Assembly: GCF_003597395.2 (NCBI RefSeq)
Contig: NC_133771.1
Coordinates: forward strand, 49,126,776-49,190,775
Direction of reading: 5' to 3'
Length of the DNA: 64,000 bases
Source: Chelonoidis abingdonii
Lineage: Eukaryota; Chordata; Testudines; Testudinidae
The notes beneath the pieces are model-generated. The model did no database searches and was not told the origin of the DNA. It was given only the letters and a program-made list of their open reading frames with translations. A program made the translations under genes and the position numbers. This document shows positions 1 through 12,376 of this stretch, piece by piece (the first letter of the stretch is position 1; every line of letters starts with the position of its first letter).

Positions 1-669
1 TAGAGATTTCCCAGAGGCAAAAGGGGCAGGACAAGGTGCGTTGTTGGGGCGGGGGGTATGCAGGGGAGAAGGTAGCTGGTCGGTGGTGTTGAAGGGGGTG
101 GCGCTGGCTAGGGCAGGGGTGCCCCGGTTGCTCCCACATACACCATTCCCCAGGCCAGGGACTGGACCCCCCCGGTGCTCCGTGGGCCCGTGCAGCTCCC
201 CATGGCCCAGATAGGTACCTTGCAGGTGGAATAGACACCCAGCTTCTCCCCAAAGAGCAGAGCGCAGCTGCACCTTCTTCCCCGCACCACTGGCTGAGCC
301 GGGCTCCCCGCTGCCTCCAGGGCTCTCAGCGGCGGCACCGGCAGCCAGCCCCACCCCTGCGCCCAAGCCTGCCACCATCGCCAAGAGCCCGGGGAGTGGC
401 ATGGAGCCTGGTTCAGCCCGCAGCATTAGGAAGAAAGCACAGCTGCTAGCGCTAGACCCTCTCCTTCCCCACTCCGTAATTGACTGCTCCCCTGGGGGGG
501 AGGGACTGGCCACGCCTCAGGCGGCCTCTCTGGAGCCCAGAGGCAAGGAGCAGCAGCAGCCTTGTGCTCTGCTGTTTAAAAAAAAAAATTAGGGGCACCA
601 CTTTTTGGCACTCCCAATCACTTGGCGCCCTAGGCAGCTGCCTAGTCCGCCTACTGGTGCACCGCCCTG
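1..669. mobile_element. GC-rich repeat ending in a hAT-type terminus (left end outside window)
   Basis: The right end, read on the minus strand, starts CAGGGCGGTGCACCAG at position 669, a CAGGG start typical of non-autonomous hAT elements. It is followed by a T-rich stretch and GC-rich DNA back towards position 1. No left terminus or target duplication can be seen, so the extent is a guess. Short open frames here on both strands have no recognisable protein features and are taken as chance. Confidence 0.4.
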
Positions 670-3600
670 TGTGTGAACAAAAACTGATTCGCACTCCTAC
701 CTAAAAATGTTAAGGACAGACCTGCCACTAGCAATCTGATAGCAGCAGACCCTGTGCCTGCCACAGAATAGAGTGAATGTGCAGTTGCCCCAGCTCCATG
801 TGGGTGGTCACAAAAAGAGGTAGGTCTTCATTAAGCTTGGTTGAAACTTTTAGGTTTAAAGTGAGCATGCATCACCCATAATTTTACTGAATTTGGAAGA
901 GAAAAAAGCAAAATAAGGGCACTAGTCCACATTACAGATTATTTCACATGCAACATTTCACATTTCAGTCATCTGTGCTGTAGCCATGACTTACTTACAA
1001 GTATTCTTTTCAACTTCAATGAACAAAAAAGTGGCTGGCTGACACATCAAAAAACAACATTTAATTATTGGTCAAGACTTACTACAGAAATTTTCTTCCC
1101 ACAATGACAATTTGCAGATAGTTAAGAAAATATGGAATTTTACTAGAAATGTTTTTTGTAAAATTAATTATAGCTTTCATTACTCCCAAAGTATAATACG
1201 TACATGAAAACTAACGCTGTGTGACAAGCTTAAAACCTGGATCAATAGAACTGCAACATAATATTAAAAAAAAAAAGTCATGATCAAATGTCGGTGAGAA
1301 GTCAGAAAAAAAGGCTTAATGCCAACTGGCTCTTAAGCACTAAGTAAAGATGGGTCTGAAAATAGCAAATGAACAGAGATTGGTTTTCAATGAGAAACCA
1401 TATAACTGGCTCTTCCAATGTCAAACATCAAAGAAAAATCTAAGCCGTTAAAATACATGTATACAAAAATCTCTGATATTAAAAGTAATGACTTGGAAAG
1501 GATAGACTGACAGATTATTTTTGATACCATTCAGCAAAGGCTAACAAACCCACAGACTCCTCTAGTCTACAACAGAGGAAGTTTGTGTTCAGGCTCCAAC
1601 GTTTGAAGAGTCACAGAATGCCTGCATTTTTAAATCCAGTTTATTCTGGCAAGTCACACAGTTTGTTGGATTTGTCCCCACTTCAAGATGATATTGTGCC
1701 AGGTAATGCTGGTAATTAGTTATTAAAGACTGAAGGGGATGCAGCCTTACCACAGCATTTGAGATCCTGGATGATATGCATGAATGCTTGGGAAAAACAA
1801 TATACAGTATAGGATGGGCATGTTATGTAACCTGTCACAGTTGCCAGTTCAAGATTCTGGCTGCAACAAGCAAATTTGAGGTCTCCCTGGAAACCATGAT
1901 TCAGCCAGTGTATGAAAAGCCCATGCTCTTATTTCTCTCTTTATCAAGGAATTTGATATTTCACAGTGTTTTCCCTTCATGGACTGATCCAAGGAAAACA
2001 AAACAGCTAATCAATAGGACTAAATCCGACACTCGGCATAGATCCAAGTTAACTAACGTCTCCTGATATGATTCCAAGTAACAAATGTTTGAAGTGACTC
2101 CTTCTACTAAAATCTAAAAAGTTCTAAGTTTCAGCTTTGTTTCTAGTAAATATAAATGTGGAAAGTTAAACTACTGTTCCACATAATCACTTGCATTAGA
2201 ATAAGAGACCACTTTGTCTACACTCATTAGTGTTGGGCTTGGATCGGGCCCTTAGTATTTATTAGTAGATGTAAGAAGGAAAGATGATGATTCAGGGAGG
2301 TTTTAGACAAGCCTGGCAAAAGCATCAGGTTTGAGTAGCTGAGCATAAAATGTACGAATTGTTTACTTTGATGATGATACTGAAACTGTGTACTTGCCTC
2401 CAAGCAAAAATACAAAAAAACAAACAAACAAACGTTACTCACCCCAGCCAAACGGATGAATGGGATTTTGCAATGTTGGTTTAAACAAGAGGGTACTACA
2501 AAGCCTAAGTTTTTATTTCTGTGTCTTATCCTTATTGAAAAACAATGATCGACTGATCAAAAGGGCTTGTGATGCTTGGGGGAGTGGAAATGGTAGTAAT
2601 CCTTCTTTAAGAATTTAGGAACTTAATGAATCAGTGAAATCAATGAAAGGACTCCCATTGGATTAGGCCCTTAAACTTTCTTACAAAGTTTTCCTTTGGG
2701 GGGGGCGGGGAAGAGGGAAGTGGAGAAGTGGACAGGGGAGTTGAAAACAAGGAAATTAGCACATTCATGCTCACAGGAGAAAACATGTTTACAGCAAGAA
2801 CAGTGCATTCATTGTTTTAAATACATCCAAAATGTGGAGCTTTGAGATACTTTGGCAGTTTCTGATTCAGTACAATCCAAGACTAAGATGATTTAAAGAC
2901 TGAGTTGATTTCCAAGCCCCTACAGAAAGGCTAGTTCTTTCAACCAATATTTGAGCTCACTTTCTCAAAATATATGATGTAGGATGCATGATTTTTATCC
3001 AAAGAGAATTATTTGTATTGATTTTCTAAAATATTACTCTTCCCAGATTCCCCAAAATATAGCTGTTTCCTTTAGCCCATCAAACAACAATTGGTCTATA
3101 ACTAGCAAATGTAGCTTACAATTAATATCGGGAAGGATCTACAGATTCAGAAGTTAAAAAAGAGGGTCATTGCCCTTCAGTACACAATCAATATTTTGGT
3201 ACTCTAGTTTCAAGAAAGGCCTGCATACTTTGCTTTGCTTTGACAAAGATCTCTTTTAGACAAAGTGTTAAGCAAACTATCGTGCAAGTTGGTAACATAC
3301 CATACACACCCCATCACAGATGCAGTAGCAGTAATTGCAAATGCACCTGCTGACATAGTAGCCACACCAACATTCCCTCACTTGGCAGGAAAGAGGAGCC
3401 TACTGTAGCAGACAGTAGCAGGATTGCCAACTCTCATGATTATATCACAACTCTGGCAACTTGGGTTTTTGTTTTTTTTAAACCTATTTCAAGACAATCT
3501 GATGAAAGACAGCTAGTTCACAAATTCTCCCTTAATTAAAACAGTCACCATCTCCTATTACTGTCAAAGGGACTGAACTGAAGCCAGCACAATGGTCATC

Positions 3601-4062
3601 GTTTCCCTATAGTCTATCTGCATGTAGAAGTGAGGCTTCCCTTAATAAAGTTGGCTACCACATCATGCTGGTTTTGGTGAGGTTGTAGTCATGCCAGCAG
3701 ACCAAATGGCTGCCATAGTATGGTTCAGGAGGCCAGGTAGGATAAAGGGACTATAAGAAGAAACTGAGAAAGGTGAATGGAGAGGTGCAAGAAGCAGATT
3801 TAGGGGCTGCGTGGAATGGGATGCAGAGGGAGGTAGAGTAGGGGGGTGGTGAGTGCTGCCCAGTCTCAAGCGGAGTCATTTGGGGTGGGAAGTCAGAAAG
3901 GATGCTACTGGGAAAAGGCTAAACCATGCCCATGGTTTTTTTTACTTTGACATTATTTCTTATGAATGACAGGTATCCGTTTAAAGTTCTTTAATATGTA
4001 TATTTGTAACGTTCCAACCCTGAGAAATAATAGGAGTTCTATGTGTGGCTGTGAATTATGAT
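670..4062. other. AT-rich DNA without a recognised gene
   Basis: I see no exon, RNA gene or clear transposon here. Minor features are a (CAAA)n-like stretch near 2415-2435 and a G-run near 2698-2710. Open frames up to 96 codons lack recognisable motifs. Old, unrecognisable repeats may be present. Confidence 0.5.
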
Positions 4063-4510
4063 TAAGGCTATGTTTGTGTTATGGAGATCACAGAAGTCAC
4101 AGAACCCGTGACTTCCAGCCACCAAGCGCTGAAGTCATGAAAATCTCTGGGAGCTGCAGGGTTCCACCCACAGTGGCCAGGAGCTGCAGGGTACCGCCAC
4201 TGCTGGAAGCTCCCGGCTGCCTTAAGGGAACGGGGCTCCAAGCCAAGCAGATCCTGGCCACTGTGGGATGGGGGGAGAACCTGGAGCTCTGAGCCCCCAC
4301 AGGTGGTGGGGGTTCTGGAGCTGCTAGCAGGGGCCCCCACAGCTGCCCATCAGCAACAGGTGGTATGGGGACTCTGCAGGTCCCCATTTTGTCACATATT
4401 TTTTGACTAAAAGTCACAGACAGGTCACAGGCTTCCCTGAATTTTTCTTTATTGTCCGCGATCTGTCACTGACTTTTATTAAAAATGTCCATGACAAAAT
4501 CTTAGGCTTA
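4063..4510. mobile_element. hAT-type non-autonomous element, 448 bp
   Basis: The ends are imperfect inverted repeats: TAAGGCTATGTTTGTG at the left and, on the opposite strand, TAAGCCTAAGATTTTG at the right. The 8 bp outside each end are attatgat and atcacgat (6 of 8 identical), which fits an old 8-bp hAT target duplication. The interior is GC-rich, repeats gcagggt motifs and has no transposase frame. Confidence 0.65.
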
Positions 4511-4533
4511 ATCACGATGCATTTACTTAAGTC

Positions 4534-4590
4534 AGTGGTTCTCAACTATTTACCATCCAGCCCTTCTTTTAATCAAAGGAAATAAACAAG
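4534..4590. mobile_element. Possible fragment of a Charlie-like hAT end
   Basis: The sequence cagtggttctcaac matches the start of hAT-Charlie-type elements. No partner end was found nearby, so this is a fragment at best. Confidence 0.3.
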
Positions 4591-4646
4591 GAGGGGTGAG
4601 ATTCAAGACAGTAAGCAGAACTGCCATCTACTCCCTACATCGCAAG

Positions 4647-4860
4647 CATGGGAGGTCCTAGACATTTCGCCACCCCAAGCACAGCGGCATGCCGCGAGGG
4701 GCGCTCTGCCGGTCGCCGGGAGGGTGGCAGGCGGCTCCGGTAGACCTCCCGAAGGTGTGCCTGCAGAGGGTCCACCGAAGCCGTGGGACCAGCAGAGCGC
4801 TCCCAGCAGCATGCCGCCACAAGCACGCGCTTGGCCTGCTGGGGCCTGGAGCCGACCCTG
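4647..4860. mobile_element. GC-rich hAT-type MITE, family copy 1
   Basis: The element starts CATGGGAGGTCCTAG and ends GGAGCCGACCCTG, imperfect inverted repeats related to CAGGGCAGCTCTAG. Flanks atcgcaag and atcacaag agree at 7 of 8 positions, supporting an 8-bp hAT target duplication. The inside carries the family's 'GCCACCCCAAGCA', 'GGTCGC' and 'GGTCCACCGAAG'-like blocks. It is related to the copies at 11253, 50623, 57980 and 62009. Overlapping open frames are not genes. Confidence 0.7.
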
Positions 4861-5321
4861 ATCACAAGGACAAGGAAGGGGTAAGGGAAGCTTCCATCTG
4901 AGCAGCCAGGGAGAGGTGCCATTTTAGATTTATTTTTCATCCTGATATTGTCTCACACACATTGCAGAAGAGTAGAGGTAAGTCAAAAAAACATGATTTG
5001 ATGGGCTTTCACATCTCATGATTTTGAGGGGAGGGAAAAGTATTTAACATGCTTTTTTAATCACTGAGGTTGGCAATACTTCAGTAGTGACAAGCACTTG
5101 AACAGTACATTTTAAAATCATTTAGTAACACATACACACACACAGAGACACACTGACAGTTCACTACAATTCTACCACTCTTGGGATTTAGATGGTAACT
5201 CATAAATTGTTCATGTGCTCTAACTATCCTATACAAAGAACTAGTTACCTGTATAATTTTCATGAATCAAATCAAAATTGTTTTGTATAGTGTCAAAGAA
5301 TTAAGTCATTCTCTGATAAAA

Positions 5322-5425
5322 ACAACAAGGAGTCCGGTGGCACCTTAAAGAGTAACAGATTTATTTGGGCATAAGCTTTCATGGGTAAAAAAAAAAACCT
5401 CACTTCTTCAGATGTATCATCCTCT
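5322..5425. repeat. SINE-like dispersed repeat, partial
   Basis: It contains GGTGGCACCTTAAAGAGTAA followed by a motif ending AGCTTTCATGGGT and then an A-run. This block is abundant in turtle and crocodilian genomes. The same unit recurs at 52041, where it has a target duplication. Only part of the unit is visible here, and no flanking duplication was found. Confidence 0.6.
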
Positions 5426-6439
5426 CATGCGTAACACCGAAATCCAGAACATACTATATGGCCTGCTGTACACTCCACTATTCCTTTGGTAGTGCCACAG
5501 GAAATTGAACCTCACATGACTGAAGTTGTTCGTCATTTTTAGCTTTATATTAACACGTGTTATCTTCTCTATTCATGCCATATGTACTAATCTTTGTATG
5601 GTTTACAACACCCTGTAGTTCACAATTAACTCATTTGAGCATGATGGAATTTAGACATTTAGCAATTATACCATAATCCAAAGGGATTATTTTATATTTT
5701 CATTCTTTTAAGTAAGACAAAAACAAATTAAAATTAACTTTTAGAAAGTATTCTTTGAAGCTAAACAAAAAGTTAATACCTTAAATGTGTTTAAAAAAGT
5801 CAAGTTGTCAGGTCTTCAGCTCTCAGAGTATAACAACAGGAACAACTCTATTACTAGAGGTACAGAATCACTGCCCTCTAGAGAGAATAAATATATCTGA
5901 AGCCAATCTGCTATGTTATAAATGAAATAAAAAGCAAAATTAATACTCCTATTATGAAAGAGTACCTTCTTAAAACATACCTGTTTTGTTGGCAGATTTG
6001 CCTATTTACTGTCTAATAGAAGAATAGTTGCTATTTTAAATATCCTAGTTTATAAAAGTTGTAATCCAGCTACCAGTACTCAACACCCAATGACTTATGA
6101 TCATCCTATTCAGTAAAGAAATATTTCTAGTAATTCACAGTCTTGCTATAATATCCTTTAATATTAGCTAAGACCAAACAAATATCAAATATGCCTACAT
6201 AAAAAGTGAAAATCCTTTCACAACACACATCAAAGAAAAATTACAAATAAAATAGTACTTAAAACACATCAATCTTCCTTGGAAAAAGAGCATAACATCT
6301 ATATCACAAAAGACGTGAATATTTCATTGTTGAAATGACTGGCACTATCTTCAAGGATAATTAAGAAGGTTTTCAAACAGCAATAAAAATATACACAACT
6401 GAATTATCTATTTCTGGGTCTATTCATTTCCAGAGTACT
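5426..6439. other. AT-rich DNA, nothing recognised
   Basis: No exon, repeat end or RNA gene is apparent. The stretch is strongly AT-rich and leads into the LINE that follows. Confidence 0.5.
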
Positions 6440-7142
6440 AGAGTTATCTCCCCCCACCTTACCATGAATTTTAAAAATCAGAAGAGATGTTTCAAGATAG
6501 TAATAGTAATGGAGGATTTGATCATTAGATATACAGATAGCTGGGTTTGTGATGGCAGGGAGAATCCATATGGTGAATTGCCTGCCAGGTATGAAGGTTA
6601 TGGATCTCTCAAAATATCTAGACTGACTTATGCGCATTGCTGGGAAGGAGCTAGTGGTCATGGTAAAAGGAGGTACCAGTGACACAGGAAAAGTAGGGGA
6701 GAGGTCCTGGAGGCCAATTTTAGGCTGGTAGGTAAGAGATTAAAGTTCAGGACCTCCATGGTAGCATTCTCTGAAATGCTTCCAGTTCCACAAGCAGAGC
6801 AAGTTACATAGGCAGAACTGAGAATTTCGATGCGTGGATGAGATGATGGTCTAGGGAGGAGGGTTTTAACTTTATTAGGAACTGTGGAAACTTTTGTGAA
6901 AGGAGGAGACTATATAAAGGAAGGATGGGCTCCACCTAAACCAAAATATGACCAGATTTCAGGCATGTAAAATTAAATAGGTTGTAGGGGAGTTTTTAAA
7001 CCAAGGGCAGGTGTGGAAGAGCATATAGTTTGTACAGAGATATCTCAAGGGGGGGAATCTATTAAACAAGATTCTGTATCTTATTAAAGAGGAGAGATAG
7101 AAATTGATAAAGTACAAGTAGAAACTGAAGAGAAATAGTCAA

Positions 7143-7502
7143 ATGAAAAAGAGTCCCATTCAATTACAGGCCAAATTTTATAAGTGCTTGTACAAAAATT
7201 CTAGAAGTCTAAATGCGAAGATAGATGAACTTGAGTGCCTGGTATTAAATGAGGATATTGATATAACAGGCATCACAGAACCTTGGTGGAATGATGACAA
7301 CCAATGGGACACTGTAAGACCAGAGTATAAAATATATAGGAATGACAAAATTGGTCGTGCAAGTGGGGGAGTGGACCTATATGTGAAAGAAAGCATAGAA
7401 TCAAATATAGCAAACATCTTAAATGAATCTAACTGTATCATAGAATCTCTGTGGATAGAAATTCCATGCCTGAATAATAAGAGTATAGCAATAGAAATAT
7501 AA
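7143..7502 (+). pseudogene. LINE ORF2 endonuclease N-terminus, broken
   Basis: An open frame of 119 codons encodes the start of an apurinic-type endonuclease of the CR1 superfamily. Visible marks are a SRSLNAKIDEL segment, the catalytic-region motif ITEPWW (usually ITETWW) and GGVDLYV. The frame stops at 7502, where a complete domain would continue for about 100 more codons. Downstream DNA still resembles the same domain in other frames. The copy is dead, and the ATG at 7143 is only where the open frame happens to begin. Confidence 0.75.
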
Positions 7503-8137
7503 TACCAACCACCTGACCATGACGATGATGGTGACTGTGAAATGCTCAGGGAGATTAGAAAGGCTACAAAAATAGAAAACTCAATAATAATGGGGGATTT
7601 AACAACTATTCTCATAAATGTCACCTGAGGATGGGATGCAGAAATAAAGTTTCTAGACACCATCATTGACCGTTCTCGGAGCAGCTACTGCTACAACCCA
7701 TAAGGGGAGAAGCAATTCTTGATTTAGTCCTAAATACAGCATAGGATCTAGTCCAAAAGGTGAAAATAGCTGAACTGCTTGGTATCAGATCCTACTGAGA
7801 AAAATAGAAAGAATCATGAACTCTAGCAAGTCAAGTGTAAAAGTACATTTAGACAGGCCAAAAAGGAATTTGAAGATTAACTACCAAAAGAAATAAAAAC
7901 TAACAGCAAAAAATGTTTAAGTACATTAGAAGCTTGCCAAACAATCAGTGAGGCCACGTGATGATTTAGGTGCTAAAGAGTTCTGACAAAACGCAGATAT
8001 GAAGTTGCAGAACTACTAACTGTGGTGTAACCTATCACTTAAATCAGCCTGTGTACCAGCTGACTGGAGAATAGTTAACATGATGTCAATTTTTTAAAAA
8101 GGCTCCAAGGGTGATCCTGGCAATTACAGGTCAGTAA

Positions 8138-8412
8138 GGGTATGTCTATACTACTCGCTGAATTGGTGGGTAGTGATCTATCTATTGGGGATTTATTTAT
8201 CACGTCTAGTGTAAACGCGATAAAATCGATCTCCGTTAGCTCTGCCGTCGATTCTGGAACTCCACCGCAGTGAGAGGCGGAAGCGGAATCGACAGGGAAG
8301 CTGCATTGGTCGAATCGCCGCTGTCCTCACGGCCAGGGAAATCGACCGAAGATATGCCGACTTCAGCTACCCTAGTTGCATAGCTGAAGGTGCATATCTT
8401 AGGTCGACTCCC
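8138..8412. mobile_element. Harbinger-like MITE inserted in LINE reverse transcriptase
   Basis: The left end GGGTATGTCTATACTAC follows TAA at 8135-8137, and the host reverse transcriptase reading resumes after TAA at 8413-8415. A 3-bp TAA duplication and a GGGTATGTCTA start fit PIF/Harbinger elements. The right terminus is poorly matched, so the exact end is uncertain. The interior has many CpG and TCGA motifs, unlike the host LINE. Confidence 0.5.
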
Positions 8413-8529
8413 TAAGCCTAACTTCAAGCCTAACTCCTAGCCTAAGCCTAACTTCAAGCAAAGTTACCAGGCAAATTAGTTGAAACTATAGTAAAAACCA
8501 AAATTATCAGACACATAGATGAACACGAT

Positions 8530-8742
8530 TTGTTTGGGAAGAGTAAACACAGCTTTTCTAAAGAGAGATCATGTCTCACCAATCTATCAGAATTTTTTGA
8601 GGGAGTCAGCAAACATGTGGACAAGGGTGATCCAATGGCTATTCCACACTTAGACCTTCAGAAAGCTTTTCACAAGGTCCCTCATCACAGGCTCTTAAGC
8701 AAACTAAGTAGTCATAGGATGAGAGGGAAGGTCCTCTCATGA
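8530..8742 (+). pseudogene. LINE reverse transcriptase fragment
   Basis: A 70-codon open stretch encodes part of a CR1-superfamily reverse transcriptase: the fingers segment HSFSKERSCLTNL and palm motif A in the form LDLQKAFHKVPHHRLL. The aspartate-containing LDL..AF core is present. The frame ends at 8742, and related sequence ([13 protein letters not shown]) continues in another frame near 8840. It belongs to the surrounding LINE and is not a host gene. Confidence 0.75.
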
Positions 8743-9915
8743 AACATGGTTAAAAGACAGGAAACAAAGGGTAGGAATAGTCATTTTTTCAGAATGGAGA
8801 GAGGGAAATAGTGGTGTCCCCCCGGTATCTGTACTGGGACCAGTGCTGTTCAACATATTCATAAATGATCTGAAAAAAAGGGTAAACAATGAAGTGGCAA
8901 CATTTGAAGATGATACAAAACTACTCAGATAGTTAAGTCCAAAGCAGACTGCAAGGAGTTACAAAGGGATCTCCACTAAACTGGCTGACTGGGCAACAAA
9001 ACGGCAGAGGAAATTCAATATTGATAAATGCAAAGTAATGCACATTGGAAAACATAATTCCAACTATATATAGAAAACGATGGAATCTAAATTAGCAATT
9101 GCCATTCAGGAAAGAGATCTTGGAGTCATTGTGGACAGTTCTCTGAAAATATCCACTCAATCTGCACCAGCAGTCAAAAAAGCGCACAGAATGTCAGGAA
9201 CCATTAATAAATAAAACAATAAATGTAATAACAACAATACATTAATTCCTGGTACACCCACACCTTAAATACTGCATGCAGTTCTTGTCATCCCATCTCA
9301 AAAATGCTATATTAGAATTGAACAAGGTACAGAGAAGAGCAACAAAAACGATTAAGGGTCAGGATCAGCGTCCATATGAGGAGAGATTAAAAAGACAGAC
9401 TGACAAGAGACGACAAGAGACGACTGAAGGGGGATATGACAGAGGTCTATAAAAACATGACTGGTGTGGAGAAAGTGAACAAGTGTTATTTTTACCTTCA
9501 CATAAAACAAGAACCAGCAGTCACTCAATGAAATTAATAGGCATCAGGTTTAAAACAAAGGGAAGTATTTCTTCATACTGCACACAGTCAATCTGTGGAA
9601 CTCGTTGCCAGAGGATGTTGTGAAGGCCAAAACTATAATTGTATGCAAAAAAGAATTAGATAAATTCATGGAAAATAGTCCATCAATGGTATTACCCAAG
9701 ATGATCAGGGATGCAACCTCATGCTCTAGGTGTCCTTAAGCCTCTGACTGCCAGATGCTGTATCTGGACAACAAGGGATAGATCACTTGATGATCGCCCT
9801 GTTCTGTCCATTCCCTTTGAAGCATCTGGCATTGGCCACTGTTGGAAGACAGGATACTGGGCAAGATGGACCATTGGTCTGACCCAGTATGGCTATTCTT
9901 ATATTAAGTTCTTAT

Positions 9916-11252
9916 TTAAGATCCATGACTTAAAATAGCTATTTTCTTAAAAGGACCATTTTCTTTTCAGCACTGATATTTGAACGGTATTTCATTGTTA
10001 CTTAGTGGGACATGACACTATTTTCCTACAATCTCCAGTCCACAGCTTCCAACCCTTTTTATTTTCTGGGCAGGATTTCAGGATGAGGAGAATATTTGTA
10101 AACTGATGGGGAGAGTTCCAACTTTTCAAAAGAATCTTACATCTATGTACAGTGCAGCTTGTATGTACCTACTCTTCTGTGGGAGCAAAAAATGTCTCTT
10201 TTCAAAGATTTATCTGCCCACCTAGACATGCTGCAAAAAAAGTCCAGAACTGTACATGGTTGAAGTTTTGAGGGGTACCCAGACTCTGGTTGTGTGCATA
10301 GCACTGGGACTTTTTAAAGGGACTATACGTCATCCAGCTCTCTTGACTCCAGAGGGAATTCTGTGTGTCCACAGAATTCATGGCCCCCCCGATTTCTTTG
10401 CTTACCTGCAGAAAAATGACTTCTGATGGAGAAGCAGCAAGAGCAGTCATGCACCCATTTCCTGGCAGTGCCGAGAGGTTGGTTTGGGCACCCAGAGGAG
10501 AGAGAGAGAGAGAGAGAGAGACTGTCTCTCTCACTCACTATTGCAGCATGCTCAGAGTGGAGGAGCAGGACTTTGGGGTATTTCTGAAGAGGTAGGCATA
10601 GGGCAGGCTCTGTTCTGTCTGGCAGAGGAGCATGTAGCAGCCTGCCTACTTAGTGAATTCCCCCAGGTATAAAACAGGGGTAAAACTTTTAAGGCTCCTT
10701 TACGTTGCCAGAGTGCTGTAAAGGAGCCTTATTGTAAAGGACAGTGTGGCCTTATTAAAAAAATTTCCTATCAAAATGTGCTCCAGGAACTGTTTGCTAC
10801 TTACCTACTGGGAGATGTTCAGTAACCAGTATAAATTCTGAGTTTGAGTCCCCTGCCCTTACTTGCTCTTCAGTTGCTTATGATGTAACACTGAGCATAT
10901 GGCTGCATATATTTGATAATTAATCATTAGAAGTAAAGAGCCAATACTAGCTACATTACTATAAGGCAGAGGGGGTTTGATGATTTCCTCTAATGCTCCC
11001 CACTCGTATTCTCTATCCACTGTATTGTAATTTAAATAAATTACCAAAATAATTGAAACCAGCTGGATTATATTGCATTATTTTGACAAAAAATGCAGAA
11101 TTTTGCAGAATTTTAAAATATTGTGTGCAAAATTTTTAATTTTTTGGACCAGAATTTCCCCAGAACATCTATTGGACAGCTACAGGGCAGAGTGGCACCT
11201 TTTTTCTGGCTACAGCCAGGTGCACTGAAATGAAACATGGACAACTCATCAC
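9916..11252. other. No recognised gene; microsatellite and short palindrome
   Basis: An (AG)n run lies at about 10498-10521. A short inverted repeat is listed separately at 10691. The stretches near 10340-10400 and 11090-11160, with repeated 'gcagaatttt' blocks, look like an old dispersed repeat that I cannot classify. Open frames across the AG run are repeat artefacts. Confidence 0.45.
10691..10730. repeat. Perfect 13-bp inverted repeat
   Basis: AAGGCTCCTTTAC at 10691-10703 is perfectly complementary to GTAAAGGAGCCTT at 10718-10730, with a 14-nt loop. It may be a transposon end pair or a chance palindrome. No gene context supports a function. Confidence 0.6.
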
Positions 11253-11607
11253 CAGGGCCGGCTCCAGGCACCAGCATTCCAAGCTGGTGCTTGGGGAGGC
11301 AATCTGCAAGGGCTGGCAGTCCCTGTTGTTTTGCCTCCAAGCAGTGTGCCAAACTGCCGCCGCAGGCAGGGGGAGCAGTCCCTGTGCCCTTAGGGCGGCA
11401 GGCATGTTTCCACAGTGGCGGCAATTCGGCATCAACTTCCATGTTTAGCTGTCCGGAGAGGCTTCAGCTAAACATAGAAGCTGCCGCCGAATTGCCGCCG
11501 CTGCGGAAACGCACCTGTCGCCTTAAGGGCAGAGGGACTGCCCCCGCCGCCTGTGGCGGCAATTCAGCGCACTGCTTGGGGCAGCGAAAACTGTAGAGCC
11601 AGCCATG
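11253..11607. mobile_element. GC-rich hAT-type MITE, family copy 2 (355 bp)
   Basis: It starts CAGGGCCGGCTCCAGGCACC and ends GAGCCAGCCATG. The flanking octamers ctcatcac and cttatcat match at 6 of 8 positions. An internal inverted arrangement of 'gccgccgc' and 'gcggcaattc' blocks makes the centre GC-rich and CpG-rich. This is the longest copy of the family in the window. Frames read from it on both strands are shadows of the palindromic GC sequence. Confidence 0.65.
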
Positions 11608-12376
11608 CTTATCATTATACTGTTTCATCAAAGATAAATCCATGCACACACACAGGTACAGGTTGCTATGTATTTATCTGCACCAGTAGCCTGCAGCTTT
11701 CTCTAACAGCATTTGCACTAATGCCTGGCCCCAGTTCCAAAAGTCCTCCTCGCAAACAGAAGATTTTACTTAATTATAGAGGAAAACCCCTCTTTTGAGG
11801 AAAGATGCCTTACATATTTAGAGACCAACCCAAAGTAAACAGAGGCCCCCAATTCCTCTGGGCTGCCTATTTAGCCAAGGTCAAAATACAAAAATGTGCT
11901 AACAAAAGATGTGTATATATTTGCAGTAATTTCTCAGGAAATGGAGAGTAGGTGTTTTCTTAGTATAAGAAGCCTTCCTAGGACACAGCCCTGTGATTCT
12001 GAAAATTTGGTGCAGCTGTCCCTTCCCCCCATTAAGGAAATCTGGGTCTTAGCTTCCCACTCTCCCAGAAGATGTTGCTAACCTTCATTTCAGAAGGAGA
12101 GTCTTGAGTACTCCATAACCATAGGACCCCCTCTTCACAGTAAGTAGATTCACAATAAAGGTGACAGGCAGCAAAGAGAAACACAACTGCATTCCTCTAT
12201 CTATTCTTTACAAAGTCACCATGGACTAAAACATAAAACTCTATTGTTTGGTTCTTATAAAAGTAAATTAGCAAAAAATTTTCAGATGTTTTTCCTTGCA
12301 ATAGTCAAAAGCAAGAGGTTCCTTATCCATTCATCTTAAATTATTATACAGGGATCTGGTTTTCACAGGTTATTAG
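11608..12376. other. No recognised feature
   Basis: Unremarkable AT-rich sequence between two hAT-type insertions. No exon or transposon end was identified. The last 8 bp (gttattag) are the left target duplication of the next element. Confidence 0.5.

Larger units (their letters stand above)
6440..9915 (+). mobile_element. CR1/L3-like LINE, long sense copy, inactive
   Basis: This is a decayed non-LTR retrotransposon in sense orientation. An ORF1-like region lies at about 6500-6860; with frame changes it reads I(V/I)RYTDSWVCDG, like the esterase-type segment of CR1 ORF1. The endonuclease start lies at 7143-7502 and contains ITEPWW and GGVDLYV. Reverse transcriptase pieces follow from about 8090, with DPGNYRSVSL, a palm motif HLDLQKAFHKVPHH near 8650, and PVLFN near 8845. 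The 3' part has DLGVIVDSS near 9120. The tail, including 'ggaccattggtctgacccagtatgg', matches the 3' end of the antisense copy at 31001. Stops and frameshifts break every domain, so it is not mobile by itself. A Harbinger-like MITE interrupts it at 8138. Confidence 0.85.

Noticed and set aside
7178..7666. 162-codon minus-strand open frame
   Set aside because: It is the antisense shadow of the LINE endonuclease, which has clear motifs on the plus strand.
10202..10672. Overlapping frames with Ser-Leu or Arg-Glu runs
   Set aside because: They translate an (AG)n microsatellite in different registers.
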